From an uncultured Lachnospiraceae bacterium (GTDB lineage: Bacteria; Bacillota; Clostridia; Lachnospirales; Lachnospiraceae), in the NCBI GenBank assembly GCA_946633495.1, contig CAMPAX010000041.1, positions 1-13,911 of the forward strand: a stretch of 13,911 nucleotides of DNA, written 5' to 3'. The notes beneath the pieces were generated by a model that made no database searches, was not told the DNA's origin, and saw only the letters and a program-made list of their open reading frames with translations. This document shows, piece after piece, positions 5,444-12,916 of the stretch (within the stretch, counting starts at the first letter, position 1; each line of letters begins with the position of its first letter). Made by a program: the position numbers and the translations under genes.

Positions 5444-6754
5444 ATGTGGTACGAAGAAAGCGTATTTTATCAGATCTATCCCCTGGGTTTCTGCGGGGCA
5501 CCATTTGAAAATGATGGAATAGAAGCACATCGGATCCTGAAGGTTTTGGACTGGATCCCTCATCTTACGAAGCTTGGGGTGAATGCAGTCTATTTCTCAC
5601 CGGTGTTCCGGTCGGACACCCATGGCTATAATACTCAGGATTATACCGTGATCGATAACCGCCTCGGAACGAATGAAGATTTCAAAAACGTGGTGGATGC
5701 ACTTCATGAGGCGGGCATCCGCGTGGTGCTGGACGGGGTGTTCAACCATGTGGGCCGCGGTTTCTGGGCCTTCCGTGATGTACTGGAGAAGAAATGGGAT
5801 TCTCCTTACAAGGACTGGTTCCATCTGTCTTTCGACGGGAATTCCAATTATAATGACGGCTTCTGGTATGAGGGCTGGGAAGGCAACTATGATCTGGTAA
5901 AGCTGAATTTGAGGAATGAAGCTGTTATCAGCCACATTTTTGATGCGGTGCGAGGCTGGGTGAAGGAATTTGATATCGATGGTCTCCGGCTGGATGTGGC
6001 ATATTGCCTGGATCATGATTTTCTGAGACGGCTCCACAATCTGGCAAGAGAGGTGAAACCGGAGTTCCTTCTTCTTGGAGAGCTGATGTTCGGCGATTAC
6101 AATCTGCAGGTGAATCCTGAGATGCTGGACAGCTGTACGAATTATGCATGCTACAAGGGACTGTACAGCAGCTTTAATTCCATGAATATGTTTGAGATCA
6201 TTCACTCCCTGCAGCAGCAGTTTGGGCAGGAGCAGTGGTGCAGATATCGCGGCATGCATCTGATGGCTTTTGTGGATAATCATGATGTAACGCGTGTGGC
6301 CAGTATCCTTGAGAATCCGGCGCACCTTCCGCTGATCTATACACTTACCTTCGGGATGCCGGGCTTCCCCTGCATCTATTACGGAAGCGAATGGGGTGCA
6401 AAGGCGACCAAGCAGGAAGGGGATCCTGCACTGCGGGCCTGCTTCGAGGCGCCGGAGTGGAACAGTCTGACGGATCATATCGCAAAGCTGTCCGAGATCA
6501 AGAAGAACAGTAAGGCGCTGAATTACGGCACCTTCCGTTCCGTGGTCCTTACAAACAGGCAGTGCATCTTTGAACGAAAGACAGAAGAAGAACGGGTGAT
6601 GATCGCAATCAATGCCGACAGTGAACCCTATGTGGCGCATTTTGATGCCGGCTGCGGGCAGGCGGAAGAACTTCTGACCGGGACCCTTCATGACTTCGGA
6701 GGAGGCTCCGAGCTTCCGCCATATTCCTCCCAGGTATGGAAGATGGAACGCTGA
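5444..6754 (+). CDS. GH13 alpha-amylase family enzyme, cytoplasmic
   Basis: The protein has 436 residues and no signal peptide, so it should act on maltodextrins inside the cell. The four conserved GH13 regions are present: DGVFNHVG (Asp97, His102), GLRLDVAY with the nucleophile Asp184 and Arg182, GELM with the acid/base Glu213, and FVDNHD with His280 and the stabiliser Asp281. The N-terminus goes straight into the barrel (YQIYPLGFCGAP), with no CBM34-like domain, so it is shorter than typical neopullulanases and cyclomaltodextrinases although its motifs resemble them most. The C-terminal 80 residues look like a short beta-sandwich domain. AAGGAG at 5431-5436 lies 7 nt before the ATG. The gene follows the GH25 gene by 101 bp with no visible terminator or good promoter, so they may be co-transcribed. 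Exact bond specificity cannot be told. Confidence 0.9.
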   Translation: MWYEESVFYQIYPLGFCGAPFENDGIEAHRILKVLDWIPHLTKLGVNAVYFSPVFRSDTHGYNTQDYTVIDNRLGTNEDFKNVVDALHEAGIRVVLDGVFNHVGRGFWAFRDVLEKKWDSPYKDWFHLSFDGNSNYNDGFWYEGWEGNYDLVKLNLRNEAVISHIFDAVRGWVKEFDIDGLRLDVAYCLDHDFLRRLHNLAREVKPEFLLLGELMFGDYNLQVNPEMLDSCTNYACYKGLYSSFNSMNMFEIIHSLQQQFGQEQWCRYRGMHLMAFVDNHDVTRVASILENPAHLPLIYTLTFGMPGFPCIYYGSEWGAKATKQEGDPALRACFEAPEWNSLTDHIAKLSEIKKNSKALNYGTFRSVVLTNRQCIFERKTEEERVMIAINADSEPYVAHFDAGCGQAEELLTGTLHDFGGGSELPPYSSQVWKMER

Positions 6755-6810
6755 CGAGTGAATAAACCTGTGAATAAACTGCCACCACCGGAATTGACAG
6801 ACAAAAGCTT

Positions 6811-6841
6811 AATGGGCGGCCCCGATATGGGACCGCCCATT
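6811..6841. terminator. bidirectional terminator between convergent genes
   Basis: AATGGGCGGCCCC (6811-6823) pairs with GGGACCGCCCATT (6829-6841) around the loop GATAT, with a single C-A mismatch. On the plus strand ATTATTTCC follows; on the minus strand AAGCTTTTG follows. It serves both the GH13 gene and the minus-strand membrane protein gene, which ends six bases away at 6848. Confidence 0.88.
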
Positions 6842-6847
6842 ATTTCC

Positions 6848-7324
6848 TTATTTCAGCAAATTGATACCGCCGAGACTCAGAAGACCGATGATCACTCCGG
6901 CCAGGAGAACGCCTCCCATGACGGCAGCGGTGCTTTTCTTAAAGTCCATATCCAGGAAGGAGGCTGCCAGCATACCGGTCCAGGCCCCGGTTCCCGGGAT
7001 CGGGATTCCGACGAAGAGCAGGAGGGCCCAGTAAAGTCCCCGGCCGGCCTTGGCTTTCAGTTTCTCGCCGCCGCGGTGTCCCTTTTCGATACAGAAGGTG
7101 AAGAATTTTCCGATGAACCTCTTATCCTTACCCCATTCCAGAACCTTTCTTGCAAAGAGGTAAATGATCGGTACGGGAAGCATGTTCCCGATGATACTGA
7201 TGACATAGGCTCCCAGCAGCGGGACCGGGGGATTCAGAACGAGAGTTCCGATGGGGATCGCCCCACGAAGCTCTACAAGGGGTACCATGGATATCAAAAA
7301 TGTAAGGAGATAACTCATGAACAT
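6848..7324 (-). CDS. COG2426-type small integral membrane protein (putative small multidrug export family)
   Basis: With the start chosen here the protein has 158 residues and about four membrane segments (near residues 4-28, 34-58, 97-125 and 132-155). Family motifs are VELRGAIPIG at 17-26 and GIPIPGTGAWTG at 106-117, set on either side of a basic loop. The family is named as putative small multidrug exporters, but transport function is unproven. The frame could open 87 nt further upstream, at ATG 7411, adding 29 residues. The shorter form is preferred because family members begin just before the first membrane segment. In addition, the strong minus-strand promoter at 7430-7458 would start transcription near 7423, leaving only about a dozen leader bases and no ribosome binding site for the longer form. 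AAAAGAGA lies about 6 nt before ATG 7324. Another ATG sits two codons later. Confidence 0.8.
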   Translation of the reverse strand: MFMSYLLTFLISMVPLVELRGAIPIGTLVLNPPVPLLGAYVISIIGNMLPVPIIYLFARKVLEWGKDKRFIGKFFTFCIEKGHRGGEKLKAKAGRGLYWALLLFVGIPIPGTGAWTGMLAASFLDMDFKKSTAAVMGGVLLAGVIIGLLSLGGINLLK

Positions 7325-7429
7325 AAAATGTCTCTTTTCTACCCGGTAAAAATCCACGATGATCTGCCGGGATTGTGTATTGGGGCAGACTTCCTTTTGA
7401 AGCTGCGCCATTCTATTGAAAACTCCACG

Positions 7430-7458
7430 ATTATATCAGAATTCCGACGGGCTGACAA
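7430..7458 (-). promoter_or_regulatory. minus-strand promoter of the COG2426-type gene
   Basis: Read on the minus strand, TTGTCA (7458-7453, 5 of 6) is followed by 17 bp and a perfect TATAAT (7435-7430), with extended -10 TG at 7438-7437. The start is expected near 7423. It is one of the best promoter matches in the window and lies back to back with the rplJ promoter, the two -35 boxes being 22 bp apart. Confidence 0.8.
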
Positions 7459-7480
7459 CCGTTTCTTTCCAAAAATATGC

Positions 7481-7507
7481 TTGACAACATCACCTTTCTG
7501 TGATAAT
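7481..7507 (+). promoter_or_regulatory. promoter of rplJL
   Basis: A perfect TTGACA lies at 7481-7486, and GATAAT (7502-7507, 5 of 6) follows with TG at 7499-7500. The spacer is only 15 bp, shorter than ideal but compensated by the extended -10. The expected start is near 7514, giving a leader of about 200 nt before rplJ. Confidence 0.75.
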
Positions 7508-7513
7508 CTGTCA

Positions 7514-7712
7514 CCCGATGAGCTGCCGTAGACAGCAGGTGCATTTATGCGTAACGGTGATCCTACCTGCCGAGGAAGTGTTCGTGAATGATCGAAAAAC
7601 AAAAATGATCATGAATCTGACGAATCTTACTCCTGTTCTATGTGCAAACATGAAGCAGGAGTTTTCTTATTTAAAACGTGCGGCCATTAGTCTAAAAAGG
7701 AGGTACGTTTCA
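7514..7712 (+). promoter_or_regulatory. L10-type ribosomal protein leader of rplJL
   Basis: In Firmicutes the rplJL mRNA leader binds the L10-L12 complex, and excess protein shuts off the operon. Here GCAGGT (7535-7540) pairs with ACCTGC (7565-7570) around an inner GCAT/ATGC hairpin (7541-7550) and the unpaired GTAACGGTGATCCT, followed by CGAGGAAGTG; this resembles the L10-binding part of known L10 leaders. A second element pairs TTCG 7581-7584 with CGAA 7621-7624 and ATGATC 7588-7593 with GATCAT 7607-7612. The attenuator hairpin (7629-7668) comes next, then the rplJ ribosome binding site. The class is assigned by position and these pairings, not by a covariance search. Confidence 0.72.
7629..7668 (+). 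terminator. attenuator terminator in the rplJL leader
   Basis: ACTCCTG (7629-7635) pairs with CAGGAGT (7656-7662). The stem continues with TTC/GAA and ATGT/ACAT, closed by a GCAA tetraloop (7644-7647), with one-base bulges at 7639 and 7655. The run TTTTCTT follows. Lying within the leader 45 bp before rplJ, it is best read as a regulated terminator. Confidence 0.8.
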
Positions 7713-8204
7713 GTGGCAAAGATTGAAGAGAAGCAGCCGATCGTTGCGGAGATCAAAGAAGCTCTTGACGGTGCAAAGAGTGTAGTCCTGGTTGATTACC
7801 GTGGAGTTACCGTTGCACAGGATACAGAACTTCGTCGTACGACCCGCAAGGAAAATGTGCACTACAAGGTGTACAAGAACACGATGGTGAAGCTGGCAAT
7901 CGAAGGCACAGAGTGGAGCGAGCTGGCAAAGGATCTTGAAGGCCCGACTGCAGTTGCTATTTCCAAGGAAGATGCAACCGCACCGGCGCGTGTCATGGCA
8001 GAGTTTGCCAAGACGGCAAAGAACCTGGAGCTGAAGTCCGGTGTCGTAGAGGGAACCTACTACGATAAGGCGGGCATCGAAACCATCGCAACCATTCCGT
8101 CCAGAGAAGTTCTGCTTTCCAGACTTCTTGGTTCTCTGCAGTCTCCGATCACAAATATGGCTCGGGTACTGAACCAGCTGGCGGAGAAGAAGGCAGAGGC
8201 GTAA
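7713..8204 (+). CDS. rplJ: 50S ribosomal protein L10
   Basis: L10 forms the base of the ribosomal stalk, binding 23S rRNA through its N-terminal domain and L12 dimers through its C-terminal helix. The start is GTG at 7713, with AAGGAGGT at 7698-7705 as a near-perfect ribosome binding site; the frame is open further upstream, but only through leader sequence. The 163-residue product is of normal length and begins MAKIEEKQPIVAEIKEAL, then VVLVDYRGVTV, typical of L10. The C-terminal helix region SPITNMARVLNQLAEKKAEA is the expected L12-binding part. It is followed by rplL after 115 bp and preceded by the L10-type leader, so it should be autogenously regulated. rplK and rplA, its usual upstream neighbours, are not here. 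Confidence 0.97.
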   Translation: MAKIEEKQPIVAEIKEALDGAKSVVLVDYRGVTVAQDTELRRTTRKENVHYKVYKNTMVKLAIEGTEWSELAKDLEGPTAVAISKEDATAPARVMAEFAKTAKNLELKSGVVEGTYYDKAGIETIATIPSREVLLSRLLGSLQSPITNMARVLNQLAEKKAEA

Positions 8205-8319
8205 GCGGCCGCGCGGCATAAGACCGCGGAACCGTATCGGGGCAGTCCCGAAGGAGCAGCCAATGGCGCTCGGAATCTAATTATATCATTTATTTAAATC
8301 TATAATGGAGGATACACAA
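8205..8319 (+). other. rplJ-rplL intercistronic region with two GC hairpins
   Basis: This 115-bp spacer has CGCGG (8212-8216) pairing with CCGCG (8224-8228), and TCGGG (8237-8241) pairing with CCCGA (8247-8251). An AT-rich stretch then leads into the strong rplL ribosome binding site. No T-run follows the hairpins, so they are not terminators. They could be processing or stability elements that help raise L12 output over L10, since several L12 copies are needed per ribosome; that role is inferred. Confidence 0.5.
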
Positions 8320-8685
8320 ATGACTATCGAAGAATTTGTAGCAGAGATTGACAAGCTCTCCGTACTGGAACTGAATGAGCTTGTAAAGGCAATCGAAGAG
8401 AAGTATGGCGTATCTGCAGCAGCAGGCGTTGTAGTAGCAGCAGGTCCGGCAGCAGGTGCACAGGCTGAGGAGAAGACAGAGTTTGACGTAGAGCTGACCG
8501 AAGCAGGCGCTAACAAGATCAAGGTTATCAAGGTTGTTCGTGAGATCACAGGTCTTGGTCTGAAGGAAGCTAAGGACGCAGTAGAGAGCGCTCCGAAGAT
8601 CCTGAAGGAAGGCGTTTCCAAGGAAGAGGCTGAGGACATCAAGACAAAGCTTGAGGCTGAGGGAGCAAAGATTACTCTTAAGTAA
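8320..8685 (+). CDS. rplL: 50S ribosomal protein L7/L12
   Basis: The 121-residue acidic protein forms the multimeric stalk that recruits translation GTPases. The N-terminal dimerisation domain (MTIEEFVAEIDKLSVLELNELVKAIEEKYG) is followed by an alanine/glycine/valine-rich hinge at about residues 33-50 and the C-terminal domain, whose helix-rich part contains KVIKVVREITGLGLKEAKDAVE. The ATG at 8320 is chosen over the in-frame ATG at 8305 because GGAGGA (8307-8312) lies 7 nt before 8320 and overlaps the other codon, and because MTIEEF is a standard L12 start. Codon use is strongly restricted (many GCA and GTA), as expected for a highly expressed gene. Confidence 0.97.
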   Translation: MTIEEFVAEIDKLSVLELNELVKAIEEKYGVSAAAGVVVAAGPAAGAQAEEKTEFDVELTEAGANKIKVIKVVREITGLGLKEAKDAVESAPKILKEGVSKEEAEDIKTKLEAEGAKITLK

Positions 8686-8700
8686 TTATAGCTTTAGAAG

Positions 8701-8740
8701 AACAAGGTGGGATCGGTTTGATCCCGCCTTGTTTTGTTGT
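8701..8740 (+). terminator. terminator between rplL and rpoB
   Basis: ACAAGGTGGGATC (8702-8714) pairs with GATCCCGCCTTGT (8720-8732), with one T-G wobble, around the loop GGTTT; the T-rich run TTTTGTTGT follows. It should end most rplJL transcripts and explains the need for a separate rpoB promoter. Partial read-through into rpoBC, as in the E. coli rplL-rpoB attenuator, is possible. Confidence 0.93.
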
Positions 8741-8763
8741 TCGGAAAAATAATAAAAAAAAGC

Positions 8764-8792
8764 TTGTATTCGATAAAAGACTGTGTTACAAT
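8764..8792 (+). promoter_or_regulatory. promoter of rpoBC
   Basis: The -10 is TACAAT (8787-8792, 5 of 6) with extended TG at 8784-8785. The -35 is weak, TTGTAT (8764-8769), at 17 bp spacing. The start is expected near 8799. Its place just after the rplL terminator supports it as the main rpoBC promoter. The resulting leader is about 145 nt. Confidence 0.7.
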
Positions 8793-8943
8793 ATTAAATT
8801 GTCATTATAGGCTAAAGTGGCTTTTTGTGCTTTTTTGAGAAGCCTTCCATTTTTGTGCGCTCAAAATAAGTCAAAATATGATAAGACTGCAAAATGCACA
8901 TGAAGTCTGTATGACAAATCTTGACAGAGGAGTGAACACGTTA

Positions 8944-11900
8944 ATGAAAAAGTTCAGAATGCGGCCGGTAAAATCCGGTAAGTGCACACGAATGAGCTAC
9001 TCCAACAAAAAGGAAGTCCTGGAGATGCCGAATCTGATCGACGTCCAGGTGAATTCCTACCAGTGGTTTCTGACAGACGGTCTGACAGAAGCCTTTCGTG
9101 ACATTTCTCCGATCACTGATTTTTCCGGAAATCTGGTGCTTGAATTCCTTTCCCACAGACTTTGTGTGGAAGATTCCAAGTACACGATCGAAGAGTGTAA
9201 AGAGCGGGACGCGACCTATGCGGCACCCCTTCGGGTGATGGTTCGCCTTCGTAATAAGAAGACAGGCGAGATCGATACGCATGAAGTGTTCATGGGCGAT
9301 CTTCCGATGATGACACAGACAGGAACCTTTGTGATCAACGGTGCCGAGCGTGTTATCGTAAGCCAGCTGGTACGTTCTCCCGGTATCTATTACGACATGG
9401 CGCGTGATAAGACCGGTAAACCGCTGTACTCCTGTACCGTGATCCCGAATCGTGGTGCATGGCTTGAGTATGAAACAGATGCAAATGACGTGTTCTGGGT
9501 ACGTGTGGACCGAAACCGTAAGGTTCCGATCTCTTCTCTGATCAGAGCGCTGGATGTGGAACTCGGTACAAATCAGGCGATCATTGATAAGTTTGGAGAA
9601 GAACCGAAGCTTCTTGCCAGCTTTGAAAAGGATGAGCTTTCGAAGGATGACAGAGCAAAGCTTATCAGCAATCACAGCAATCAGAAAGAGGAAAAAGACA
9701 GGTTCGACAGTCTTGATGAAGATACAAAAGAGAAGGTTCTCTATCATGAGTACGGTCTCTATGAGCTTTACAAGAGACTGAAGCCGGGCGAGCCTTTCGC
9801 AGTTGAGAATGCGGAAGGGGCTGTCAATTCCATGTTCTTTGATCCGAAGCGTTACGATCTGGCAAAGGTCGGACGTTATAAGTTCAATAAAAAACTTTCA
9901 CTTCGTAATCGGGTGCGCGGATTCATTCTTGCAGAGGATGTTATCGATCCGACCACCGGAGAGCTTCTCTATGCCCAGGGCGAGATCCTTTCCCGCCACG
10001 CAGGAAAGCGGATCCAGGATGCCGGCGTTCCCTATGTTGTGGTACAGACAGAAGAGAAGAATGAGAGAATTCTCTCTAATATGATGGTGGATATCCGCCC
10101 CTGGATCGAGCATCGGCTTCCCGGTGTGACCCCGGAGGAACTGGGTATCACCGAGGATGTTTATTATCCGGTACTGATGGAAATCCTGAATGCCTTCGAT
10201 GCTGAGGACCGCTCTGCGGAGGAACTGAAGCAGGCATTAAAGGATAAGGTAAATGAACTGATCCCGAAGCATATTACAAAGGATGATATTTACGCATCCA
10301 TCAATTATAATATGCATCTGGAATTCGGTATCGGCAATCAGGATGATATCGATCACCTGGGTAACCGTCGGATCCGTTCTGTAGGTGAACTCCTTCAGAA
10401 TCAGTACCGCATCGGTCTTACCCGGCTTGAGCGTGTCGTGCGTGAGCGTATGCAGACACAGGACGTGGAGACCGTTACGGCAGCAGGTCTGATCAATATC
10501 AAACCGGTAACATCGCAGGTAAAGGAGTTCTTCGGATCCTCACAGCTGTCTCAGTTCATGGATCAGAACAACCCGCTTTCCGAGCTTACACATAAGCGCC
10601 GTCTGTCGGCCCTCGGCCCCGGTGGTCTTTCCAGAGACCGTGCGGGTCTTGAAGTCCGCGACGTTCACTATACGCATTACGGTCGTATGTGCCCCATCGA
10701 GACTCCTGAAGGCCCGAACATCGGTCTGATCAACTCGCTGGCAACCTACGCACGTATCAATGAGTATGGCTTTGTTGAGGCACCGTATCGTACGGTAGAC
10801 AAAACAGATCCTGAAAATCCGGTGGTAACGGATGAAGTGGTATACCTTACCGCAGACGAAGAGGATAATTATGTAGTGGCGCAGGCCAGCGAGCCGCTGG
10901 ATGAGGCAGGCCATTTTGAGAATAACAATGTATCCGGTCGTTACCGGGACGGTATTTCCAGTTTCCCGAAGACCAGCGTGGATCTGATGGATGTCTCTCC
11001 GCGAATGGTATTCTCCGTGGCAACCTCCATGGTTCCGTTCCTGCAGAACGATGATACGACCCGTGCGCTGATGGGATCCAACATGCAGCGTCAGGCGGTT
11101 CCGCTTCTCTCCACGGATTCACCGGTGATCGGTACCGGCATGGAGTCAAAGACGGCCGTAGACTCCGGTGCATGTATTGTCGCAAAGCGTGACGGTATCG
11201 TTGAGATTTTTTCCAGTGAACTGATCCGGATCCGTACGGATGAAGGCTTTGATGATTACCATGTGACCAAGTTTGCCCGCAGCAACCAGGGTAACTGCAT
11301 GAATCAGCGCCCCATTGTAAAGCGGGATGATCATGTAAAGGCCGGAGATGTCATCGCAGATGGTGCATCCACCAGCGGAGGAGAGCTTGCTCTCGGCAAG
11401 AACCCGCTCATCGGCTTCATGACATGGGAAGGTTATAACTACGAGGATGCGGTTCTTCTTTCCGAGCGCCTCGTAAAAGAAGATGTATATACCTCGGTTC
11501 ATATCGAGGAATATGAGGCAGAAGCGCGTGATACCAAGCTTGGACCGGAAGAGATCACCCGTGATCTTGCCGGCCTTGGTGCGGAAGCTCTGAAGGATCT
11601 GGATGAAAATGGTATAATCCGTATCGGTGCGGAAGTACGTTCCGGTTATATCCTTGTCGGAAAGGTAACACCGAAGGGTGAAACGGATCTGACAGCGGAA
11701 GAGCGTCTGCTCCGTGCGATTTTCGGTGAGAAGGCAAGAGAGGTTCGCGATACCTCGCTGCGCGTTCCCCACGGCGCATATGGTATCGTAATGGATACGA
11801 AAGTATTTACCCGTGAGAATAAGGACGAGCTTCCTCCGGGAGTAAATATGTCCGTACGCGTTTATATCGCTCAGAAGCGTAAGATCTCCGTCGGCGACAA

Positions 11901-12900
11901 GATGGCAGGCCGTCATGGTAATAAGGGTGTCGTTTCCCGGATCCTTCCGGTAGAAGATATGCCCTTCCTGCCCAACGGACGTCCGCTGGATATCGTTCTG
12001 AACCCCCTGGGCGTTCCGTCCCGTATGAATATCGGACAGGTTCTGGAGCTTCATCTGGGTCTTGCGGCTCAGGCACTTGGCTTCAAGATCTCCACTCCGA
12101 TCTTCGACGGCGCAAATGAGAAGGACATCACCGCAACACTGGAGCTTGCGAACGACTACATCAACACAGAATGGGAAGAGTTCGAAGCAAAATATAAAGA
12201 TGCTCTGGATCCGGAGGTTCTGAACTATCTGTATGAGAACCGCGATCACAGAAAAGAGTGGAAGGGCGTGCCCATCGATAAGACCGGAAAGGTACAGCTC
12301 CGCGACGGACGTACCGGCGAGGAGTTCCCTGCAAAGGTATCCATCGGTTTCATGCACTATCTGAAACTCCACCACCTGGTAGACGACAAGATCCATGCAC
12401 GTTCTACCGGCCCGTACTCTCTGGTAACACAGCAGCCTCTGGGCGGCAAGGCTCAGTTCGGTGGTCAGCGTTTCGGAGAGATGGAAGTTTGGGCCCTGGA
12501 GGCATACGGCGCATCCTATACACTGCAGGAAATCCTGACCGTAAAGTCGGATGATGTATCCGGCCGTGTCAAGACCTACGAAGCGATCATTAAAGGCGAG
12601 AACATTCCTGAACCGGGCATTCCGGAGTCCTTCAAGGTACTTCTTAAGGAATTCCAGTCCCTTGGTCTGGATGTCAGAGTCTTCAGCGAAGACGGTGAAG
12701 AAGTCGAGCTCGGCGAGTCTGTGGATTATGATCAGGATGTCCGCCGTGATCTGGAAGGCGAGATCCATCAGAAATATACCGGAGACTTTGAAGAAGCCGG
12801 ATTCAGCGGCGTTGATGAGAACGGTGATCTGGAAGAGCTTGAAGATCAGGACTCGTTTTCTGATGATGAATCCTTTGATGATTCCGACTATGATGAATAA
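8944..12900 (+). CDS. rpoB: DNA-directed RNA polymerase subunit beta
   Basis: The 1318-residue protein is the beta subunit of RNA polymerase. The ATG at 8944 has AGAGGAG at 8926-8932, and the protein then reads MKKFRMRPVKSGKCTRMSY; upstream in-frame codons from 8878 lack a suitable site. The rifampicin-pocket segment GSSQLSQFMDQNNPLSELTHKRRLSALGPGG carries Gln537, Asp540, His550 and Ser555, the residues equivalent to E. coli Q513, D516, H526 and S531, so no common resistance mutation is present. Further landmarks are GRMCPIETPEGPNIGLINSLA, GDKMAGRHGNKGVVSRI, LGVPSRMNIGQVLELHLG and the C-terminal GKAQFGGQRFGEMEVWALEAYGA. After the normal end near residue 1245 an extra tail of about 70 residues follows; its last 39 residues contain 19 Asp/Glu and no Lys/Arg. 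rpoC starts 16 bases after the stop, in the same operon. Confidence 0.98.
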   Translation: MKKFRMRPVKSGKCTRMSYSNKKEVLEMPNLIDVQVNSYQWFLTDGLTEAFRDISPITDFSGNLVLEFLSHRLCVEDSKYTIEECKERDATYAAPLRVMVRLRNKKTGEIDTHEVFMGDLPMMTQTGTFVINGAERVIVSQLVRSPGIYYDMARDKTGKPLYSCTVIPNRGAWLEYETDANDVFWVRVDRNRKVPISSLIRALDVELGTNQAIIDKFGEEPKLLASFEKDELSKDDRAKLISNHSNQKEEKDRFDSLDEDTKEKVLYHEYGLYELYKRLKPGEPFAVENAEGAVNSMFFDPKRYDLAKVGRYKFNKKLSLRNRVRGFILAEDVIDPTTGELLYAQGEILSRHAGKRIQDAGVPYVVVQTEEKNERILSNMMVDIRPWIEHRLPGVTPEELGITEDVYYPVLMEILNAFDAEDRSAEELKQALKDKVNELIPKHITKDDIYASINYNMHLEFGIGNQDDIDHLGNRRIRSVGELLQNQYRIGLTRLERVVRERMQTQDVETVTAAGLINIKPVTSQVKEFFGSSQLSQFMDQNNPLSELTHKRRLSALGPGGLSRDRAGLEVRDVHYTHYGRMCPIETPEGPNIGLINSLATYARINEYGFVEAPYRTVDKTDPENPVVTDEVVYLTADEEDNYVVAQASEPLDEAGHFENNNVSGRYRDGISSFPKTSVDLMDVSPRMVFSVATSMVPFLQNDDTTRALMGSNMQRQAVPLLSTDSPVIGTGMESKTAVDSGACIVAKRDGIVEIFSSELIRIRTDEGFDDYHVTKFARSNQGNCMNQRPIVKRDDHVKAGDVIADGASTSGGELALGKNPLIGFMTWEGYNYEDAVLLSERLVKEDVYTSVHIEEYEAEARDTKLGPEEITRDLAGLGAEALKDLDENGIIRIGAEVRSGYILVGKVTPKGETDLTAEERLLRAIFGEKAREVRDTSLRVPHGAYGIVMDTKVFTRENKDELPPGVNMSVRVYIAQKRKISVGDKMAGRHGNKGVVSRILPVEDMPFLPNGRPLDIVLNPLGVPSRMNIGQVLELHLGLAAQALGFKISTPIFDGANEKDITATLELANDYINTEWEEFEAKYKDALDPEVLNYLYENRDHRKEWKGVPIDKTGKVQLRDGRTGEEFPAKVSIGFMHYLKLHHLVDDKIHARSTGPYSLVTQQPLGGKAQFGGQRFGEMEVWALEAYGASYTLQEILTVKSDDVSGRVKTYEAIIKGENIPEPGIPESFKVLLKEFQSLGLDVRVFSEDGEEVELGESVDYDQDVRRDLEGEIHQKYTGDFEEAGFSGVDENGDLEELEDQDSFSDDESFDDSDYDE

Positions 12901-12916
12901 GAGAGGAGAAGAGTAA

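Noticed and set aside
7325..7411. 29-residue N-terminal extension of the COG2426-type protein
   Set aside because: Family members start near the first membrane segment, and the promoter position leaves no room for a ribosome binding site for the longer form; it is still possible if the true transcription start is elsewhere.
6758..7531. 257-codon plus-strand frame between the GH13 gene and rplJ
   Set aside because: It is antisense to the COG2426-type gene, whose strand is supported by family motifs, membrane segments, a strong promoter and a terminator; it would also cross that terminator.
8301..8306. TATAAT just before rplL as a -10 box
   Set aside because: No acceptable -35 at 15-19 bp and no TG extension; it also overlaps the spacer directly before the ribosome binding site, so a transcript from it would lack that site.
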